Assembly: GCA_964203655.1 (NCBI GenBank)
Contig: CAXNMJ010000001.1
Location: 186,001 to 250,000, forward strand
Length of the DNA stretch: 64,000 nt
Source of the DNA: BACL27 sp947488385
GTDB lineage: Bacteria; Actinomycetota; Acidimicrobiia; Acidimicrobiales; Ilumatobacteraceae
Reading direction: 5' to 3'
Below are positions 8,414-17,626 of this stretch, piece after piece. The notes under the pieces were generated by a model. It worked only from the letters and a program-made list of their open reading frames with translations, did not search any database and was not told the origin of the DNA. Each line of letters starts with the position of its first letter. The stretch's first letter is position 1. The translations under genes were made by a program, and so were the position numbers.

Positions 8414-9523
8414 CTACTTGCGTGCAAGACGCGAGGTCACCAACGCAATCTTGTCGTCAGGCTGAACTACTGCAACTCTCACATTATTTGCACCACCCGC
8501 ACCGTAAAAGTCGCCCGGGCTTACAAGTGCACCACCTTCTTTCGCAACTCGCTCGGCGAACTCCCAACCATCTTTGGCGTCAAACCACAAATAGAAACCG
8601 CCACTTGGCAAATCAATGTTGAAACCCGACCACTTTGACAACACGGTGGCAAGAGTCTCTAGACGGCGTAGATAGACATCACGTTGCAGTTTGACGCTTT
8701 CGTCATCACCGAACGCAACTACCGCAGCCGCTTGAGCCGGACCAGGCACGAGCATGCCAACGTGTTTGCGCACTTCTTTTAGATAGTCGACGATTTCTTT
8801 GTCGCCTGCGTAGAAACCGACACGAACCCCAGCCAAATTTGAACGCTTCGACAACGAATGCAACGCAACGACACCATCAAGACCGTGTTGCAAAATAGTC
8901 TCAGGTTTGCGCGACCACGTGAATTCGACGTAACACTCGTCGCTGAACACGGGCACACTATTTTTGCGTCCCCATGTAGCAAGTGCTTTTAAGTCATCTA
9001 GATCGCCGGTTGGATTATTCGGCGAGTTGCTCCAGATCATCAATGCACGTTTTACATCGCTAGCAGCAATCTTTGAAGTGTCGATTCCTCCGGTTGCGGT
9101 CATCGGTACGGCCACTGGTCGACAACCAGCCAAAATTGCACCCATCTCATAAGTTGGGTACGACACTGCGGGAAACAACACAGTGTCTCGATCGGGAGAT
9201 CGAAGTTTCAAATATTGCGGCGTTGTTGCGACAAACTCTTTGCTACCAATGCAAGCGGCAATCTGCGATGTCGGAACTGAAATCTCAAACTTGCGTTGCA
9301 TCCATGCTTGAGCGGCATTGCGCAATGCATCTGAACCGATGCTGGGTGGATAACCCCGCTCGGCGTTTGAATTCGAGAGGGCCGCGATAACTGCAGGCGC
9401 GGGCGCATCGCATGGAGTGCCAATCGACAAATCAACAAGACCGCCCTCATGTTTTTGAGCGAGAGGTTTGAACTTGTCGAGCCGATCGTATGGATACGGC
9501 GGAGGCGTAAAACCCTGTGTCAC
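8414..9523 (-). CDS. dapC: Succinyldiaminopimelate transaminase
   Basis: 369-residue fold-type I aminotransferase. The PLP lysine is in HSLSKRSNLAGVRVGFYAG; WSNSPNNPTG and FSDECYVEF carry the cofactor-contact Asn and Asp. The start (LDKFKPLAQKHEGGLVDLSIGTPCD) is typical of the actinobacterial DapC branch, which converts N-succinyl-2-amino-6-ketopimelate to succinyl-diaminopimelate in lysine and peptidoglycan synthesis. It overlaps the end of hflX by four bases and lies two genes from dapF, a later enzyme of the same pathway, which supports this assignment over a generic aminotransferase. Confidence 0.85.
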   Translation of the reverse strand: MTQGFTPPPYPYDRLDKFKPLAQKHEGGLVDLSIGTPCDAPAPAVIAALSNSNAERGYPPSIGSDALRNAAQAWMQRKFEISVPTSQIAACIGSKEFVATTPQYLKLRSPDRDTVLFPAVSYPTYEMGAILAGCRPVAVPMTATGGIDTSKIAASDVKRALMIWSNSPNNPTGDLDDLKALATWGRKNSVPVFSDECYVEFTWSRKPETILQHGLDGVVALHSLSKRSNLAGVRVGFYAGDKEIVDYLKEVRKHVGMLVPGPAQAAAVVAFGDDESVKLQRDVYLRRLETLATVLSKWSGFNIDLPSGGFYLWFDAKDGWEFAERVAKEGGALVSPGDFYGAGGANNVRVAVVQPDDKIALVTSRLARK

Positions 9524-10818
9524 TTTCGCACCACAAATTCACTGAGTCGCCCGGCGCTGGCGTCAGCAAGACGCGCCCGAACACGCATTGCATTGTCTTC
9601 GTTAGCAGTCGACACAACTTCACCTTCTCTATGAACCGTCGCGACGATATCGCCGCGGTCATACGGTATTAACAATTCAATCACCGTAGTCAGGGCGCGC
9701 ATTCGATCGCCGATTGCCAGCAATAATTCGTTCATTCCGTCGCCTGTCATTGCCGAAAAGGCGACGGCGCCACGGTGTTCGTACACGAGTCGTTTGGCTT
9801 CATCTGGATCAAGGTCTGACTTATTGATAACTAAAAGTTCTGGAACATTCTCGGCGCCGATTTCTGTGAGCACTTCGCGCACCGCGGCGATCTGCCCGTT
9901 TGGATCTACCGCCGACGCATCAACAACATGCACCAGCAAATCACTGTTGACCGCAACCTCGAGTGTGCTCTTGAACGCTTCAATTAGTCCGTGCGGCAAA
10001 CGGCGCACAAAACCTACGGTGTCAGACAAGAGAACTGGCTCACCGCCAGGAAGCGCGAGTCGACGTGTTGTTGGGTCAAGTGTGGCGAACAAACGGTTCT
10101 CAACCAAAACTCCGGCACTTGTAAGTCGATTTAGCAATGACGACTTACCGGCGTTCGTGTAGCCGACGATTGCTACTGAACCCAGACCACTGCGCTCACG
10201 ACCTTTGCGCTGTTCTTGTCGTGTCTTTTGTAAATTGTCGAGTTCGCGATCAAGTCGACTGATGCGTTCGCCGATACGACGACGATCAACTTCAAGTTTT
10301 GTTTCACCAGGACCTCGGGCGCCGATACCACCCGCCTGTTGCGACAAACCTGCCTTTGCGCCGCGTCGAATGCGTGGCAGTCGATAACGAAGCAACGCCA
10401 GTTCTACTTGTGCTTTACCTTCAAGCGTGTGGGCATTTTGCGCAAAGATGTCGAGAATTACCGCTGTTCGATCTAGTGCCGTGCGACCTAAGAGTTTTTC
10501 TAAATTGAACTGCTGAGCAGGCGAAAGTTCATTGTCAAATACAACAGTGTCAGAGTCAAGAGCCAGACAAAGTTCTTTTAGTTCTTCTGCTTTTCCTTTG
10601 CCGATGTAATAGGTGCTGTCTGGCGAGTCACGGCGTTGCGTAACGCGGGCAACTTCATCGGCGCCCGCAGTATCAATTAGCTGCGAGAGTTCGTCGAGTG
10701 ATTCTTGTGTTTCGTCGTCAGTGCGGTCAGACATTGTGACTGCAACCAAAATGATGCGCTCGCGAATACCACGCGAAATAAGTGTTGAACCGAGCGCCTC
10801 CTGATACGGGGTGTTCAC
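9520..10818 (-). CDS. hflX: GTPase HflX
   Basis: 432 residues. The N-terminal HflX domain includes STYYIGKGKAEEL and the conserved RGPGETKLEVDRRRI. The G domain has G1 at 219-226 (GYTNAGKS), G2/G3 around TLDPTTRRL and DTVGFVRRLP, and G4 NKSD. HflX splits or rescues stalled 70S ribosomes. It sits in the miaB-miaA-dapF-hflX order common in Actinobacteria, with four-base overlaps on both sides, so translation is probably coupled. Confidence 0.96.
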   Translation of the reverse strand: MNTPYQEALGSTLISRGIRERIILVAVTMSDRTDDETQESLDELSQLIDTAGADEVARVTQRRDSPDSTYYIGKGKAEELKELCLALDSDTVVFDNELSPAQQFNLEKLLGRTALDRTAVILDIFAQNAHTLEGKAQVELALLRYRLPRIRRGAKAGLSQQAGGIGARGPGETKLEVDRRRIGERISRLDRELDNLQKTRQEQRKGRERSGLGSVAIVGYTNAGKSSLLNRLTSAGVLVENRLFATLDPTTRRLALPGGEPVLLSDTVGFVRRLPHGLIEAFKSTLEVAVNSDLLVHVVDASAVDPNGQIAAVREVLTEIGAENVPELLVINKSDLDPDEAKRLVYEHRGAVAFSAMTGDGMNELLLAIGDRMRALTTVIELLIPYDRGDIVATVHREGEVVSTANEDNAMRVRARLADASAGRLSEFVVRK

Positions 10819-11666
10819 AGAACTAACTCGAGGTTGTGACGCGAAGAAAAATTCGCAGGACCAATCAGCGTGACGTGACCAGCCTGAGGATGGTTCAGTC
10901 GCACGCTCGCGTCACCGCCTGGTTGATGAACGAGAACCTCGCGAACCGATGTAGGCACGAGACCCCACTTGCTGGCTGCCCATGCACTCGCACAAGCACC
11001 CGTGCCACAAGCCTGAGTGATGCCAGCGCCACGTTCGTGCACCCGCATCGTGATTGCGTGACTCTCGGGACCCGGTTCAATAATTTCGAGATTGACCTGC
11101 GGAACTTTCTGGCCGATCTCAAGCAAGTTGACGATCGCGACATCTTCAACACCCACCACCGAGTGTGGGTTACCAACAGACAAGTGCATAACTGGTCGAT
11201 TCGGATCACTGCCGATTGTGTGCCAATTTTGCGGTGGACGAATCTCTTCGATCTTGCCCATGTCAACGCTTGCTCGAACTTCGTCTTGCGAAACCGACTC
11301 GACGTCAACCACGCGTAGTCCGGCGTCTGTCAGCACCGTATATGAAACCGACTCTTCATGACCGTCGGCATCAAATGCTGCCTGTGCCAAACAGCGAATG
11401 CCGTTGCCGCTCATCTCGGCGCGCGAGCCGTCTTGATTGAACAACTGCATCTCAAGTTTGAAATCGTCGTGGCGCGACAACAGCAATAGCCCATCGGCGC
11501 CAACGCCGTCTTGTCGATCACACCATTGCTGTGCAACTTTTGACCAGTCAATCTTCGACCAGTCGATCTTTTGTAAATCTGTCGAACTTTCTCGACTTAT
11601 TTGTGACGTGTCGAGAACCAAAAAGTCATTTCCAAGACCGTGATGTTTCGTTACGACAACTTGCAT
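10815..11666 (-). CDS. dapF: Diaminopimelate epimerase
   Basis: 283 residues. Both catalytic cysteines are present: Cys92 in MSGNGIRCLAQ and Cys218 in GAGITQACGTGACAS. The enzyme interconverts LL- and meso-diaminopimelate for peptidoglycan and lysine. A small tandem duplication near residues 37-43 (IDWSKIDWSK) is coded by a 15-bp direct repeat at about 11543-11572. It overlaps hflX by four bases and follows miaA after 12 bases. Confidence 0.96.
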   Translation of the reverse strand: MQVVVTKHHGLGNDFLVLDTSQISRESSTDLQKIDWSKIDWSKVAQQWCDRQDGVGADGLLLLSRHDDFKLEMQLFNQDGSRAEMSGNGIRCLAQAAFDADGHEESVSYTVLTDAGLRVVDVESVSQDEVRASVDMGKIEEIRPPQNWHTIGSDPNRPVMHLSVGNPHSVVGVEDVAIVNLLEIGQKVPQVNLEIIEPGPESHAITMRVHERGAGITQACGTGACASAWAASKWGLVPTSVREVLVHQPGGDASVRLNHPQAGHVTLIGPANFSSRHNLELVL

Positions 11667-11678
11667 GATGTTTGATGT

Positions 11679-12609
11679 CTAGCGTAAGTGCTTGGCAACA
11701 ACGGGCACAATTTCTGTAACGGGATCTTCGCTGATTGAAACCCATTTGATGCGCGGGTCGCGCCTGAACCAGCGCTCTTGGCGCACAGCAAACTGTCTGG
11801 TGTGAATGATCGTTTCTTCGACAGCCTGATCAAGGCTCATCTTGCCGTCGAGATGCAGCAACAATTCTTTGTAGCCAAGCGCTTGTGCTGCAGTGCGCGA
11901 CAAGCCATCTTTAGAGTTGCGCAATGCTGTGACCTCTGAAAGCAAACCCTCGTTCATCATCGCATAGACACGATCTGCCACTCGTTGGGCGAGACGTTCA
12001 CGGTTCCAGCGCAAACCAATCTGCACGACACCGTTTTCTGGGTATGCGCTCGTGCCCGGACCAAAACTGCTGAAGGCTCGCCCGCTACCGATACAAACTT
12101 CAAGTGCACGAATAATTCGTCGACGATTTGAGCGCTCGATTTTTTCGACCGCAATCGGATCAAGCTGAGCGAGTTGCTCAAACAACAAAGCTGTGTTCGG
12201 CTCTTGCTCAAGTGTTGCTCTGGTCTCAGGAAACTCGCCAGGCAAAACCAAATCATCGATTACCGCTGTGAGGTAAAGCCCAGTACCCGCGACCAACAAA
12301 GCCCGACCGTTTGCTTTGCTGATTTCAGCTAAGGCGTCAGTAGCGCTCTTTTTGAACTCCGCCACCGTAAATCGTTCGTGACTGTCTACAAGGTCAATGC
12401 AATGATGCGGCACCAGACTTTGATCGCTCAAAGTTGGTTTGGCAGTACCGATGTTCATGTCTCGATACACCTGCATCGCATCGACTGCAACGATGTGAAC
12501 CGGGATTCTGCGAATCAGTTTGCTGCTGTGCCACCGCCATTGCCACAGATGACTTGCCACTGGCCGTCGGGCCAACAATCACAACAGGCTTGCGTGCTTG
12601 GTCAGTCAT
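11679..12609 (-). CDS. miaA: tRNA dimethylallyltransferase MiaA (apparent frameshift near residue 36)
   Basis: The N-terminus (MTDQARKPVVIVGPTASGKSS, ATG at 12609) and the body (HIVAVDAMQVYRDMNIGTAKPT onward, ending at 11679) are in different frames. Deleting one base in the CCCGG coding-strand run (forward 12500-12503) joins them into about 309 residues. The P-loop, the DSMQVYR-type substrate segment, the AGTGLYLTA motif and RQFAVRQERWFRRD near the end are all intact. MiaA adds an isopentenyl group to A37 of tRNAs reading UNN codons; its product is the substrate of MiaB, encoded just upstream. A sequencing insertion is the simplest explanation for the break. Confidence 0.9.
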
Positions 12610-12635
12610 GTTTGGTGCTTGATTGCAATCGCGAA

Positions 12636-14058
12636 TTAATTCGCACTCGATACAGCGAGGCGCAACTTGTGTTTCGGGGCCTCGCCGACTTCGACTAGTT
12701 GGCCCAGACAAATGAAAGCGTGCAGCGGCTGTAACTTCGACTTTGGCGTATGTACCAACGCGCAGACTCTCGGGTGAACTGAAATGCAAGATCTTGTTCT
12801 GTCGCGTGCGACCCGTTGTAAGTTCAGGGTTCTTTTTGCTCATGCCTTCAACAACGACCTCTTCAATGCGACCGATTCGCTCACGGTGCTTCAAAACCGC
12901 CGAGTGATCGAGCACGATCTTCAAACGCTCGTATCGTTCGACTGCCACGGCTTCATCGATGAACTTGTCGGTCATCTGAGCAGCTTGTGTGCCTGGTCGT
13001 GGCGAAAAGATAAACGAGAACGCCGAGTCAAAACAGGCTTCTGCACAAACTTCGACAGTTTGCAAAAAGTCTTGTTCGGTCTCACCCGGAAATCCCACGA
13101 TCACATCGGTTGTGACTGCGAGGTCGTTGATCATTGTGCGAGCCTGCGTAAGCCGTTTGAGGTATCGCTCGGCGGTGTAGCCACGATGCATCAACGCAAG
13201 AACATTGTCTGAGCCTGACTGCATCGGATAATGCAAGTGTTCAACAACTGTTGATGTTTCGGCCATCGCCAGCAAAGTGTCTTCGCGCATATCTTTTGGA
13301 TGCGGACTCACGAATCGAACTCGCGAAATGCCCGGCACTGCGCCAACGCTGCGAAGCAACTCTGCAAATTGTGGCTTGGGTTTGACCGAGATGTCACCAG
13401 CCGCACGAGCCGACATAGAGAGATCTCGACCGTAACTGTTTACGTTTTGACCAATCAAAGAAATTTGGGTAACACCACTCTTGACGAGCGACTCAACTTC
13501 AGCCAGGATCTCGGCGCTGGGTCGTGAAATCTCTTTGCCGCGCACTGCAGGCACGATGCAATATGCACAGGTGTTGTCGCAACCAATTTGAATGGTGACC
13601 CATGCGTTGTATGAAATTTCTCTGCGCATCGGCAATGCGCTCGGAAACATCGTGTGGTCGTCGAGAACCGCTTCTTCAAGAATCTCTGTGACCGGCCGCC
13701 CGTAGCGCGTCTCTTCAAGCAACTCGGCTGCGCGATGCACATTGTGCGTGCCGATCACGACATCTACATATGGCGCTCGCTGACGAATCAAATCACGATC
13801 TTTTTGCGCCAAACAACCCGCAACCAAAATTTGGCGACCGTCTTGTTCTGTCTTCCAATTCTTTAACTGGCTGAGCGTGCCATAGAACTTGTCGTCAGCA
13901 TTTTCACGGATACAACAAGTGTTGATAACCACAACATCTGCAGCCGCGACATTGTCGACATTGTTCATACCGTCTGACTCAAGAAGACCTGAGATGCGTT
14001 CAGAGTCGTGCTCGTTCATTTGGCACCCAAAGGTGCGAACGAAATAGTTGCGGGTCAC
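12636..14058 (-). CDS. miaB: tRNA-2-methylthio-N6-dimethylallyladenosine synthase MiaB (apparent frameshift close to the 3' end)
   Basis: Radical-SAM methylthiotransferase. The N-terminal domain holds the auxiliary-cluster cysteines (FGCQMNEHDSERI, INTCCIRENAD, VAGCLAQ) and the radical-SAM motif is CDNTCAYCIVP. A C-terminal TRAM domain contains GTYAKVEVTAAARFHLSG. As given, the frame runs without a stop into miaA. Removing one base in the GGGCC run (forward 12701-12705) instead yields an ending LVEVGEAPKHKLRLAVSS and a TAA at 12636, 26 bases before miaA, giving about 473 residues. The product converts i6A37 to ms2i6A37. RecX, often between recA and miaB, is absent. Confidence 0.9.
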
Positions 14059-14107
14059 GACTTTTCTATTTTACAGGCGCAATTTCAGCGAGCGCCTCAA
14101 CTACGCA

Positions 14108-14148
14108 CCATTGCCGACAGGTCGATTAAGACCTGTCGGCCGCAATGG
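14108..14148. terminator. Hairpin downstream of recA
   Basis: A perfect ten-base stem, CCGACAGGTC and GACCTGTCGG, encloses a six-base loop (GATTAA), and CCATTGC/GCAATGG extends it after a small bulge. It lies between the recA stop and the miaB start with no long U-run. A factor-independent terminator separating recA from the miaB-dapC operon is likely. Confidence 0.7.
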
Positions 14149-14162
14149 CAGTCGCGTTGTTG

Positions 14163-15266
14163 TTAGAGCTCGATTGGCTCGTCGTCTTTAGCGGTGAACG
14201 CTTTTTTTGAAGCTTTCTCGGCAGTGGCTTTGGTCGGCGCTGCCTTGACTTCTTCAACGACCTCTGGGGCAGCCTCGACTACCGGCATTGACTGTTGACG
14301 AACTCGATCGGCCATCTGCACCATTACCTCGGTGTTTTCAGCCAAGAACTGCTTTGCGTTCTCGCGGCCTTGACCAAGTTGTTCGCCGTCGTATGTGAAC
14401 CACGCCCCAGATTTCTTGGCGATGCCCATTTCGACTGCCATGTCAAGAACTGCACCTTCGCGGCTGATGCCCTTGCCATACATAATGTCGAATTCGGCCT
14501 GCTTGAACGGTGGCGAAACTTTGTTCTTCACAACTTTCACACGTGTGCGTGAACCCACGACTTCAACGCCGTCTTTGATTGTTTCAATACGACGAATGTC
14601 GAGACGAACAGAAGAATAAAACTTGAGTGCTCGACCACCAGGAGTTGTTTCTGGTGAACCGAACATCACACCGATTTTTTCGCGCAACTGGTTGATGAAC
14701 ACAGCAACGGTATTTGACTTGTGCAAATTAGATGTCAATTTACGCATTGCTTGACTCATTAAACGAGCCTGCAAACCCATGTGGCTATCGCCCATTTCGC
14801 CTTCAATTTCTGCACGTGGCGTGAGTGCGGCAACTGAGTCGATAACGACTACGTCAAGTGCACCTGAGCGCACCAACATGTCGACGATTTCAAGAGCCTG
14901 CTCACCGGTATCTGGCTGTGAGATCAAAAGATTGTCGGTGTCGACACCGATTGCTTTTGCATACACAGGGTCCATTGCGTGTTCGGCGTCGACGTAAGCG
15001 CAGATGCCGCCGTTGCGTTGGGCTTCGGCCACGATGTGCATCGCCAAGGTTGATTTACCCGACGACTCTGGACCGAAGATTTCGACAATTCGACCGCGTG
15101 GAACGCCGCCGATGCCAAGTGCGATGTCAAGTGGCAGTGCACCTGTTGGGATGAAGTCAATGCCAAGGTTCTGCTTTTCGCCCATGCGCATGATCGAACC
15201 TTTGCCGAACTGCTTATCGATTGCCCCAAGGGCTACTTCAAGGGCTTTATCTTTTTCGGTGCTCAT
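14163..15266 (-). CDS. recA: Recombinase RecA
   Basis: 367 residues. Walker A is GPESSGKST and Walker B VVVIDSVAAL; the core FINQLREKIGVMFGSPETTPGG is near-invariant. An acidic tail ends the protein. RecA catalyses strand exchange and stimulates LexA self-cleavage. AAAGG lies eight bases before the ATG, after a leader of about 90 bases. It is transcribed alone, between an SOS-controlled promoter and a hairpin. Confidence 0.98.
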   Translation of the reverse strand: MSTEKDKALEVALGAIDKQFGKGSIMRMGEKQNLGIDFIPTGALPLDIALGIGGVPRGRIVEIFGPESSGKSTLAMHIVAEAQRNGGICAYVDAEHAMDPVYAKAIGVDTDNLLISQPDTGEQALEIVDMLVRSGALDVVVIDSVAALTPRAEIEGEMGDSHMGLQARLMSQAMRKLTSNLHKSNTVAVFINQLREKIGVMFGSPETTPGGRALKFYSSVRLDIRRIETIKDGVEVVGSRTRVKVVKNKVSPPFKQAEFDIMYGKGISREGAVLDMAVEMGIAKKSGAWFTYDGEQLGQGRENAKQFLAENTEVMVQMADRVRQQSMPVVEAAPEVVEEVKAAPTKATAEKASKKAFTAKDDEPIEL

Positions 15267-15364
15267 TTTGTATTGCCTTTCGCTTGGTTGTGTTAAATCG
15301 CTATTTGTGGAGGAATTGGTTTAGTTGATGAATTTGGCACCCTAGGTAGGGGGTGTTGTAGGCA

Positions 15365-15393
15365 ACCCTACACACGAACAGATGTTCGGTCAA
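15365..15393 (-). promoter_or_regulatory. recA promoter with SOS box in the spacer
   Basis: On the minus strand TTGACC (15393-15388) and TAGGGT (15370-15365) are separated by 17 bp. The perfect LexA box GAAC-N4-GTTC at 15376-15387 fills this spacer, so LexA would block polymerase directly. Confidence 0.85.
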
Positions 15394-15442
15394 GCACCCT
15401 AGAAGGCATACGGCATAAGCCTTTTGAAGGGTCGTTTGGGGA

Positions 15443-15862
15443 TTATTGCTGTTTGCTTGTGTTCGCCTGTTCGCCTGGCTCAAGTGGCCGCATCATTAGG
15501 TCGATCGCCAGCCATGTTGTGTACGAAATCGGATAGCCAAAAATACCGACAATCAAAGTTACTGCAACGGTCGAGATCAGCACTGGAAAAATTGCAATAT
15601 CTGGATAGCTAGCCACGACACCGATGGCAAACGTAAAAATTAATGAACTACCTGTCACGATGAAATTAATTGCCAATGCTCCGAGCATGAAACCATCTGT
15701 GTTGCGTTGCCACACAAGATCGCAACCGCGACAAGTGTCTTGCGTGCGAAACCACGAAGTGAAAAATGCACCGCGAGCGCCACAATGTGGACAACGCCGA
15801 ATTAATCCACGCAAGATCATGCGCCATGCTGCTGGCGGCAACGATGGTGAAATCTGCACCAT
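15443..15862 (-). CDS. DUF983 family zinc-ribbon membrane protein
   Basis: 139 residues. A zinc ribbon (CPHC at about 24-27 and CRGC at about 44-47) is followed by two membrane helices at about 62-85 and 90-113. This is the full DUF983 architecture, whose function is unknown; some members lie near heme or cytochrome oxidase genes. The start is ten bases downstream of the aminotransferase stop, so the pair is probably co-transcribed. Confidence 0.82.
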   Translation of the reverse strand: MVQISPSLPPAAWRMILRGLIRRCPHCGARGAFFTSWFRTQDTCRGCDLVWQRNTDGFMLGALAINFIVTGSSLIFTFAIGVVASYPDIAIFPVLISTVAVTLIVGIFGYPISYTTWLAIDLMMRPLEPGEQANTSKQQ

Positions 15863-15872
15863 TAAATGATTT

Positions 15873-17246
15873 TTAAATTAAGAGTTCGTCAACAAATTCT
15901 TGAAAAACATTTGCGTAGTTGAGCGTCTCAGCTTCGCCATGCAAAATTGAAATCAACCACTGCTCGTCGAGACCTGGAGGAAGAAGTACTCCACGGTTGA
16001 TGCCGTGTATCCATTGTGCGAATGCGAGATCAAAATCAGTTGCTTTGTAGTCGCGGTAATTTTGAATTGGTTCACGCGACCAAGTGATGCAACCTTTGGC
16101 ACCGAACTGCACGACGTTTGCATCAACGCCTGCGCGATCAATTACATCGGTGCACGCATTGACAAGTCTTGTATTCAAGTTGATTGCTTGCTCGGTTGCC
16201 TCACGCGTGCAGACTTCGCGCAAAACTGCTTTTGCTGCGGCCATGCACAATGGGTTGCCGTTGTATGTGCCGAGGTGCACCACACTGCCGTTTGTGATCG
16301 TGTCCATATATTCTTGTTTGCCACCGAATGCACCCAATGGCAGACCGCCACCAATTGATTTTGCAAGTGCCACAAGATCTGGTGTGACACCAAGAGCGCC
16401 TGTTGCTCCACTGAAACCTGCGGTGATGCCAGTTTTTACTTCGTCAAAAATCAAAAGTGTGCCGTAGCGCTGTGTGATTTCACGAACCGCTTGCAAATAT
16501 CCCGGCAGCGGTTTGCAAATTCCGATGTTTTGCATCACTGGTTCGACGATGAAACAAGCCACATCACCGTTGCGCAAAACATCTTCGAGCGCTTCAGGAT
16601 CGTTGTATGGCACAACAATTGTTGACTTGAGTGTGTCTGCTGTGATGCCAGCACTCGAAGCAACTGAGAATGGCTTTCGCGCGGGGCCAGCAACTGCAAT
16701 TGGTGGCTTCATCGAGACCATTACTTCGTCATGATGACCGTGATAACCGCCTTCAACTTTGACGATTTTGTCGCGGCCCGTTGAAGCGCGAGCAACACGA
16801 ATCGCGTCCATCGTGGCTTCTGTGCCTGAGTTGGTGAATCTCCACATCGGCAAGCCATAACGTTCGGCCAACATCTCGGCGACTTCGGCATTGTCTTCGC
16901 ACGGCGAAACAAACAGCGTGCCCAAATCGAGTTGTTGATCAATCGCACGGCGCACAAGCGGGTGCACATGGCCAGCGAACAGCGCGCCGAAACCCATGTC
17001 GAAATCGGTGTATTTATTGCCGTCGACGTCTTTCATCCACGAACTGCCGGCTGAGGCAATGACGATTGGATGCGGGTCGTAGGCCTGAAAACTCGACGGT
17101 ACGCCCAGCGGCAACACTTTTCGGGCTCGAGCGTTAGCGCGGTGCGAACCTTTTGTCCGCTCGGCATAAAGCACGAGCTCTCGGGTTGTTATCTCCCTTG
17201 CACGTTGTGCAAGTGGTGAAAACAGCGTGGAATCCATCGCTGTCAT
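15873..17246 (-). CDS. Glutamate-1-semialdehyde 2,1-aminomutase family aminotransferase (class III)
   Basis: About 457 residues from the ATG at 17246, which has GGAG nine bases upstream; a start at 17294 is possible but lacks support. Class III aminotransferase features are NSGTEATMDAIRVAR, LIFDEVKTG and the PLP lysine in ALAKSIGGGLPLGAFGG. This resembles HemL, yet the long N-terminus (TTRELVLYAERTKGSH) and C-terminus and the absence of other heme genes leave room for a different amine substrate such as a beta-amino acid. It has a 165-bp gap to the tRNA genes upstream, where I see no gene. Confidence 0.75.
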   Translation of the reverse strand: MTAMDSTLFSPLAQRAREITTRELVLYAERTKGSHRANARARKVLPLGVPSSFQAYDPHPIVIASAGSSWMKDVDGNKYTDFDMGFGALFAGHVHPLVRRAIDQQLDLGTLFVSPCEDNAEVAEMLAERYGLPMWRFTNSGTEATMDAIRVARASTGRDKIVKVEGGYHGHHDEVMVSMKPPIAVAGPARKPFSVASSAGITADTLKSTIVVPYNDPEALEDVLRNGDVACFIVEPVMQNIGICKPLPGYLQAVREITQRYGTLLIFDEVKTGITAGFSGATGALGVTPDLVALAKSIGGGLPLGAFGGKQEYMDTITNGSVVHLGTYNGNPLCMAAAKAVLREVCTREATEQAINLNTRLVNACTDVIDRAGVDANVVQFGAKGCITWSREPIQNYRDYKATDFDLAFAQWIHGINRGVLLPPGLDEQWLISILHGEAETLNYANVFQEFVDELLI

Positions 17247-17412
17247 GGTTATCAACTCCAGTAATTGGTTGGCATCAGTGTAGCCGTACTTCAAAGTGCC
17301 TACGAACTTGAAAACTCAATGAACAATGAGGTTTTGACAAATTTAATTTCTATTTCATCAAGCGAATTACGTTGGGTAGCGCCAAGAAGTGTGGCACACT
17401 GAATTGTTCGTG

Positions 17413-17486
17413 GTGGGCGTAGCTCAGTTGGTTAGAGCGCCAGGTTGTGGTCCTGGAGGCCGGGGGTTCGAGACCCCTCGTCCACC
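17413..17486 (+). tRNA. tRNA-His (GTG)
   Basis: The acceptor stem GTGGGCG pairs with CGTCCAC. The anticodon stem CCAGG/CCTGG encloses TTGTGGT, giving anticodon GTG. A G precedes position 1 (17412) opposite discriminator C, the histidine identity pair, and CCA is encoded at 17487-17489. An upstream TTGACA at 17334-17339 may be part of its promoter. Confidence 0.96.
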
Positions 17487-17549
17487 CCAACAAAATCTTC
17501 TGGCTTTTCGGCGTTTGCGTTTGATCTATTAGAGTGGCGAAGCGTTATC

Positions 17550-17622
17550 GCTCCTCTAGCTCAGTTGGTAGAGCAACGGACTCTTAATCCGCAGGTCCTG
17601 GGTTCAAATCCCAGGGGGAGCA
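17550..17622 (+). tRNA. tRNA-Lys (CTT)
   Basis: The acceptor stem GCTCCTC pairs with GGGGAGC and the T arm is CTGGG-TTCAAAT-CCCAG. The anticodon loop CTCTTAA gives CTT. CCA is not encoded. Only four bases separate its 3' end from the ATG of the next gene, whose Shine-Dalgarno lies inside the tRNA. Confidence 0.96.
17613..17620 (+). promoter_or_regulatory. Ribosome binding site embedded in tRNA-Lys
   Basis: AGGGGGAG in the 3' side of the tRNA T-arm/acceptor stem lies six bases before the ATG at 17627 and is the only Shine-Dalgarno available to that gene. It would be paired in a folded tRNA and lost on tRNA 3' processing. Confidence 0.6.
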
Positions 17623-17626
17623 CTAA

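Noticed and set aside
11679..14058. A MiaB-MiaA fusion protein, since no stop separates them in the MiaB frame
   Set aside because: Removing one base in the GGGCC run near 12703 gives MiaB a family-like C-terminus and a TAA 26 bases before miaA. miaA itself has a second, similar break, so the fusion looks like a product of base errors.
17247..17412. A small gene or riboswitch in the gap before tRNA-His
   Set aside because: No open frame with a ribosome binding site and no recognisable riboswitch fold; only a possible TTGACA -35 element.
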